Shown in pieces: positions 5,924 to 9,434 of a DNA stretch of 9,434 nt. Source of the DNA: an uncultured Roseburia sp. GTDB lineage: Bacteria; Bacillota; Clostridia; Lachnospirales; Lachnospiraceae. The notes below the pieces were generated by a model. It searched no databases and was not told the DNA's origin. It saw only the letters and a list, made by a program, of their open reading frames with translations. Made by a program: the position numbers and the translations under genes. Position 1 is the stretch's first letter. Every line of letters starts with the position of its first letter. The stretch spans positions 1 through 9,434 of the forward strand of contig CAJLGN010000031.1 of NCBI GenBank assembly GCA_905206195.1, written 5' to 3'.

Positions 5924-8173
5924 ATGAGACGGAAAAATCGAGTGACTGTAAAAATAATAGTGTTTTTGTTTCTCCTTGTCTTTGCGGGGATACTGTTGCG
6001 GGAGCGGTTGGGGAGCCCGTATCATACGGACGTCTATTCCGAACGCTGGGTGGGATTGACGGAAGTTGGGGAGGAGCTGACTTTTGGGGTGTACACCCGC
6101 GAGGAGTGGAAACACTTTTTTGATGTGTCCGGCGGGAAATATCTGACCGGAGATATTTTGGGAGAGATCCTCGCAGAGCTCGGGGTGGAAGATTACATAG
6201 AGGTGCCGGAGTTGGACGGTCGCCGCGCGGTGGGGAGAGCGGATTGGGAATTCGTTTATGAGCAGGTTTTAGATCTTCTCGACATGGGAAAAACGGTGCA
6301 AAGAGAAAAGCTTTTGATTCTGGATGTCATGGAGGCAAAGGAGCAGAACGTTTTGATCACCAATCATGGAGATTATTATACAGCGCTCCCGGTTTCTTAT
6401 TTTGAGATGTGGAAGGGATATGAGGTATATGTGGTGGAGACACAGTGTCTCGGGATTGTTGGAGCCACGGTGGAGGAATTACATGTCAACAACGCCTATC
6501 TGGAGGAATATGGGGAGGGCGAGATCAAATTTCTTTTTGGAGGAGACTCCTATCGCAGGGAGATGGGAAAGCCGGGGGAGGATGTTAGTGCGGGCGTCTG
6601 TGATATTGGATTTGCGGGCGGGGAGATCGTGTCGCTTCGGATGAAGCGCGATCTCATAGAGGGAGCTGTTTTATCCTACGATGAAGCGGCAATCGAGATT
6701 GAGGGCTATGGAAAAATCAGCCATCCGGGGAAAATCCCGGTTTATCAGACTTACGGGGAGACGGTGGAGAAGTCCCTGTCAGATGTCATTCTGGGAAATA
6801 TGCAGGTTGCGTATGTGACTGGGGAGAACCAAGTCTGTGCAATCCTGATTCGACATCCAGCCACGATTGAAAATATCCGGGTTCTCCTGCTGGCGGCGGA
6901 CGGAGGAAACTTCCGCAGGGAAGTGTTCCTCAAATCGGATGTCCCGCTCACTGCGGTGCGGGGAGCGGAGACTGGGCGGATCGAGGTGGGGACAGTGATC
7001 TCAGCGGCGGATGCGCTGGCGCCAGATCCCACGGCCACTCTGACGCTCACACCGGAGGGGGAGACGGGGGGAATTTATCTCTGTGACGCCGCGGGAACGA
7101 TCATCGGAAATCCTTACAGGGGAACGATGGAAGTGCGCTCTTATGAGCAGGGCTATACACTTGTGAACAGTCTTGATTTCGAAAAATACCTGTATGCCGT
7201 GGTGCCCAGTGAGATGCCGTCAAGCTATGGGATGGAGGCGTTGAAGGCGCAGGCGGTATGTGCCAGAAGCTATGCCTATATTCAATTGTTGCGGGCAGAT
7301 CTGGCACAGTACGGAGCGCATATCAATGACAGCACCTCCTATCAGGTTTACAACAAGGTTGGGGCTACGGAGGCGTCGATACGCGCGGTGGATGAGACTG
7401 CCGGGCAGATGCTCACCTACGGGGGAAATCCTGTGGAGGCCTATTATTTCTCCACTTCGATGGGATATACGGACACAGCAGCGGTCTGGAACAGAGCGGA
7501 CGATAGCGCGTATGGATATTTGAAATCGGCGTGTTTGAATACTGCGCCGTACGAGGGAGATTTGTCGGAGGAGAACGCATTTTTGGATTATATACAAAAG
7601 CCTGCCGAAGGCTATGACAGCGATGTCAAGTATTATCGTTGGTTTGTGACGGCGGATTACAGGGAAAAGACAGGGGAGATCGGTCAGGAACTGCTCGCCA
7701 GGCGCGCAGTCTCGGAGAAGAACGTGCGGTTTTACGGGGCAGACGGGGGGGAGCTTGTCGCCGTGGATGCGGACGTTTTGGAAGATATGGGGGATGTGAC
7801 GGGGCTGCTGGTCGCAAAGAGAAGTCAGGCAGGTTCTATTTTGGAGCTTCGGGTCACTTATGAAAACGGTGCGGCGCTCGTTCAGACTGAGTACAACATC
7901 CGCAAGGTTCTAGGTACGGGCATGCAAAAAATAGTCTATGCCGACTCCACGGAGACAGCGTTCCAGGACGGCGCGAAGGGCGCACTGCTCCCGAGTGCAT
8001 TCTGTGCGATCGTCCCAAACGGGGATGGCAGTGTCACACTGCAGGGCGGCGGATACGGGCATGGGCTTGGCATGAGTCAGAACGCGGCGAACGGTATGGC
8101 GAAGGCGGGGATGAATTACGAAGAAATATTGCATTATTTTTATAATGATATTAAAATAGGTGGGATGCAATAG
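5924..8173 (+). CDS. Membrane-anchored SpoIID/LytB-domain protein
   Basis: A 749-residue protein. Residues 1-8 are basic (MRRKNRVT) and about 9-25 form one hydrophobic helix, so the rest should lie outside the membrane. The C-terminal half carries the SpoIID/LytB domain, from about residue 399 to the end. It includes the block PSEMPSSYGMEALKAQAV, where E430 matches the catalytic glutamate of SpoIID, a lytic transglycosylase cleaving glycan strands of peptidoglycan, and the terminal block GGYGHGLGMSQNAANG with H713. The N-terminal region (about 30-395) is mostly unassigned and makes the protein more than twice the length of B. subtilis SpoIID (about 340). I prefer ATG 5924; a TTG at 5909 would add five residues, and neither has a strong binding site. 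The gene heads a unit with the YihY-like gene 24 bases downstream. A role in cell wall remodelling, perhaps in sporulation, is inferred from the family. Confidence 0.9.
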   Translation: MRRKNRVTVKIIVFLFLLVFAGILLRERLGSPYHTDVYSERWVGLTEVGEELTFGVYTREEWKHFFDVSGGKYLTGDILGEILAELGVEDYIEVPELDGRRAVGRADWEFVYEQVLDLLDMGKTVQREKLLILDVMEAKEQNVLITNHGDYYTALPVSYFEMWKGYEVYVVETQCLGIVGATVEELHVNNAYLEEYGEGEIKFLFGGDSYRREMGKPGEDVSAGVCDIGFAGGEIVSLRMKRDLIEGAVLSYDEAAIEIEGYGKISHPGKIPVYQTYGETVEKSLSDVILGNMQVAYVTGENQVCAILIRHPATIENIRVLLLAADGGNFRREVFLKSDVPLTAVRGAETGRIEVGTVISAADALAPDPTATLTLTPEGETGGIYLCDAAGTIIGNPYRGTMEVRSYEQGYTLVNSLDFEKYLYAVVPSEMPSSYGMEALKAQAVCARSYAYIQLLRADLAQYGAHINDSTSYQVYNKVGATEASIRAVDETAGQMLTYGGNPVEAYYFSTSMGYTDTAAVWNRADDSAYGYLKSACLNTAPYEGDLSEENAFLDYIQKPAEGYDSDVKYYRWFVTADYREKTGEIGQELLARRAVSEKNVRFYGADGGELVAVDADVLEDMGDVTGLLVAKRSQAGSILELRVTYENGAALVQTEYNIRKVLGTGMQKIVYADSTETAFQDGAKGALLPSAFCAIVPNGDGSVTLQGGGYGHGLGMSQNAANGMAKAGMNYEEILHYFYNDIKIGGMQ

Positions 8174-8197
8174 AAGACGAATCGGGAAGGAAGTCAT

Positions 8198-9037
8198 ATG
8201 TCGAAAAGGATACCTGCAAATATAAAGCTGTTTCTTGATAAATGTAAGCGGGATAAGATTAATGCCTATTCTGCGCAGTCGGCGTTTTTCATCATCCTGT
8301 CTGTCATTCCGTTTCTTATGGTGATCTCGTCACTGCTGCAGTACACGTCTGTGACGGAGGGGATGCTTTTGCAGATCATCCGCGAGATCATGCCGGAGTA
8401 TGTGGCACCATTTTTTGTATCGCTGGTGGATGAGGTGTATAACCGCTCTATGGGAATCATCTCAGCCACCGCGATTGCGGCGATCTGGTCTGCGGCAAAG
8501 GGCGTGCAGTATATAGCGGATGGGTTGAACGCTGTCAATGAGCTGGAGGAGACCAGAAATTGGTTTGTTTTGCGCGTTTGGGCGGTCGTGTATACGCTGG
8601 TGTTTCTTGTGGCGTTTGTCTGCACGTTGTTCATATTGGTTTTTGGCAATTCACTTCATGAATTGGCGGCAGCGCATATTCCCATTTTGCGCCATGTCAT
8701 GGATCTGTTTGTATATTTTCGGGGACTTGTGATGCTGCCTTTTTTGATTTTGTTTTTTGATGTGATTTTCACCGCACTGCCCAACCGGAAGCTTACATTC
8801 AAAAGTCAGCTTCTGGGATCTGTGATATGCAGCGTCGCATGGTATTTATTTTCTTTTGGGCTGTCGGTCTATGTGGATTATTTCAATGGATTCTCCATGT
8901 ACGGGAGTCTGACGACCATTGCGCTCGTGATGTTGTGGCTCTATTTTTGTATGTATATTATGATGATGTCGGCGGAGGTCAATGTACTGTTTAATAGCAG
9001 CTTTCAGAGGTGGCGGCGAAGGTGGAAGAATGGATGA
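8198..9037 (+). CDS. YihY/BrkB-family membrane protein
   Basis: Encodes 279 residues with six hydrophobic segments, about 28-48, 85-105, 128-150, 170-192, 203-225 and 237-258, the layout of the YihY/BrkB family. Family landmarks include AYSAQSAFFIILSVIPF in the first helix, the IWSAAKGVQYIADGLN block (96-111), a polar turn LPNRKLTFKSQLLGS (194-208), and YGSLTTIALVMLWLYF through SAEVN (235-262). The family was once called ribonuclease BN, but that activity belongs to another protein (RNase Z); the true role is unsettled, with transport or envelope functions proposed. The start at ATG 8198 is set by GGAAGGAAG (8185-8193) four bases upstream. The 24-base gap to the SpoIID-like gene suggests one transcript. 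The stop overlaps an ATG in an ATGA (9034-9037), which opens a remnant of a response regulator gene. Confidence 0.93.
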   Translation: MSKRIPANIKLFLDKCKRDKINAYSAQSAFFIILSVIPFLMVISSLLQYTSVTEGMLLQIIREIMPEYVAPFFVSLVDEVYNRSMGIISATAIAAIWSAAKGVQYIADGLNAVNELEETRNWFVLRVWAVVYTLVFLVAFVCTLFILVFGNSLHELAAAHIPILRHVMDLFVYFRGLVMLPFLILFFDVIFTALPNRKLTFKSQLLGSVICSVAWYLFSFGLSVYVDYFNGFSMYGSLTTIALVMLWLYFCMYIMMMSAEVNVLFNSSFQRWRRRWKNG

Positions 9038-9084
9038 TAGTTAAGATTGTAGTCTGCGATGACGAGGTTGAAAATCATGCATGA
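9034..9084 (+). pseudogene. Truncated response regulator, first 16 codons only
   Basis: Reading from ATG 9034 gives MIVKIVVCDDEVENHA and then TGA (9082-9084). This is the textbook start of a response-regulator receiver: a hydrophobic beta strand KIVVC followed by the acidic pair DD and E. The ATG overlaps the stop of the YihY-like gene as ATGA, and AGGTGG (about 9019-9024) stands at good distance, so it was placed to be translated by coupling. No receiver sequence continues in any frame after 9084; a new promoter for the T-box leader begins at 9095. The likely reading is a deletion that removed the rest of the gene. It may instead be a chance 16-codon frame, but the match to the family start is unusually good. 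Confidence 0.6.
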
Positions 9085-9094
9085 ATGAAAACAC

Positions 9095-9123
9095 TTGATG
9101 TTTCACCCCTCCTGTGCTAAAAT
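9095..9123 (+). promoter_or_regulatory. Sigma-A promoter of the T-box leader
   Basis: -35 TTGATG (9095-9100), 17-base spacer, -10 TAAAAT (9118-9123). The start would be near 9130, just upstream of the first paired elements of the T-box stem I. Confidence 0.78.
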
Positions 9124-9129
9124 ACAAAG

Positions 9130-9413
9130 CAGATTGAAAAAGGCAGTGAATGTGTACAGTAGAGCACTATACTTCTTACAGAGAGAGCAGGTCGTCGGCT
9201 GAAAGCCTGCTTAAGGTGAGGTGGGAATCGAATTTCGCACAGGAGCCGCATCCGGGAAATGAAGTAGCGGATGACGTCCATGCACGTTACGCATGTTAAG
9301 AGCTTTTCGCTTGCATTGCCTGCTGTCTGCATGAAATCGACAGTTGGAAAAGGAAAAGAATCAGGGTGGTACCGCGGAAGCATTCGTCCCTGGACGAATG
9401 CTCCGCGGTTTTT
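9130..9413 (+). promoter_or_regulatory. T-box leader (tRNA-sensing), probable phenylalanine (UUC) specifier
   Basis: The T-box sequence AGGGTGGTACCGCGG (9363-9377) is the hallmark of leaders that bind an uncharged tRNA and switch to antitermination. Stem I is visible: GGC and UGUG (about 9143-9157) pair with CACA and GCC (9238-9247), with unpaired GUGAA opposite GGA like the kink-turn of these leaders; AGUA of the S-turn is at about 9160-9163; AGAGAGC then AGCAGG (about 9182-9191) pair to CCTGCT (9206-9211) as the distal domain. On the 3' side GAA (9230-9232), one base, then UUC (9234-9236) and G match the GAA-N-specifier-purine pattern of the B. subtilis glyQS leader. UUC reads tRNA-Phe. The TGGT of the T-box would pair with a discriminator A, as in tRNA-Phe. 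CGA (9229-9231) after an upstream GAA is the rival reading. The controlled gene, perhaps pheS/pheT or an aromatic amino acid gene, lies beyond the window. Confidence 0.93.
9372..9413 (+). terminator. T-box regulated intrinsic terminator
   Basis: CCGCGG (9372-9377), one bulged A, then AGCATTCGTCC (9379-9389) pair with GGACGAATGCT (9392-9402) and CCGCGG (9403-9408), followed by five U (9409-9413). The 5' arm shares CCGCGG with the T-box sequence, so antiterminator and terminator exclude each other. The last 20 bases of the window (9414-9434) show GGGAGAG but no start codon I would trust. Confidence 0.93.
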
Positions 9414-9434
9414 GTAATGGGAGAGAGTATCCGA

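Noticed and set aside
9117..9383. Minus-strand 88-codon frame across the T-box leader
   Set aside because: It lies over a structured RNA leader and has no ribosome binding site.

Overview
The window looks like a chromosomal segment of a low-to-middle GC Firmicute, most likely Lachnospiraceae or a nearby Clostridial lineage. The reasons are strong AAGGAGG-type ribosome binding sites, canonical sigma-A promoters with 17-base spacing, intrinsic hairpin-plus-U terminators, a T-box leader, a 6S RNA of Gram-positive style, and protein families typical of gut Clostridia. No insertion sequence, phage gene, CRISPR array, tRNA or rRNA was seen. Taxonomy is inferred from style; no search was run.

Left part (1-1230). 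A minus-strand pair encodes a single-domain CheY-like receiver and, three bases downstream, the start of a second protein that runs off the window edge and looks like the CheX-annotated partner often seen beside such receivers. Divergent from it is a small three-helix membrane protein. Each of the two divergent promoters carries its own perfect inverted repeat overlapping the core promoter. A large nested inverted repeat separates the membrane gene from the convergent citrate synthase gene and ends in a U-tract for the minus strand.

Middle part (1227-4644). A citrate synthase (minus) and an ATP-type phosphoenolpyruvate carboxykinase (plus) diverge from a 285-base intergenic region that has a good promoter in each direction plus candidate operator repeats between them. 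Together they make a short route, PEP to oxaloacetate to citrate, which in anaerobes usually feeds 2-oxoglutarate and glutamate synthesis. A perfect 12-bp terminator closes the carboxykinase gene.

Right part (4645-9434). An unrecognised 216-residue protein without secretion signal is followed by a well-formed 6S RNA gene (ssrS) with a sigma-A promoter; the first clear terminator lies about 130 bases beyond the end of the 6S fold. Immediately after it begins a two-gene unit: a membrane-anchored SpoIID/LytB-family protein of about 749 residues and a YihY/BrkB-family six-helix membrane protein. The latter overlaps by ATGA the first 16 codons of what looks like a truncated response regulator. The window ends with a promoter and complete T-box leader, best read as a phenylalanine (UUC) sensor, whose regulated gene lies outside.

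No clearly new multi-gene system was found. The points most worth a second look are the truncated response regulator, the long transcribed spacer after 6S RNA, and the symmetrical operators in the divergent promoters.
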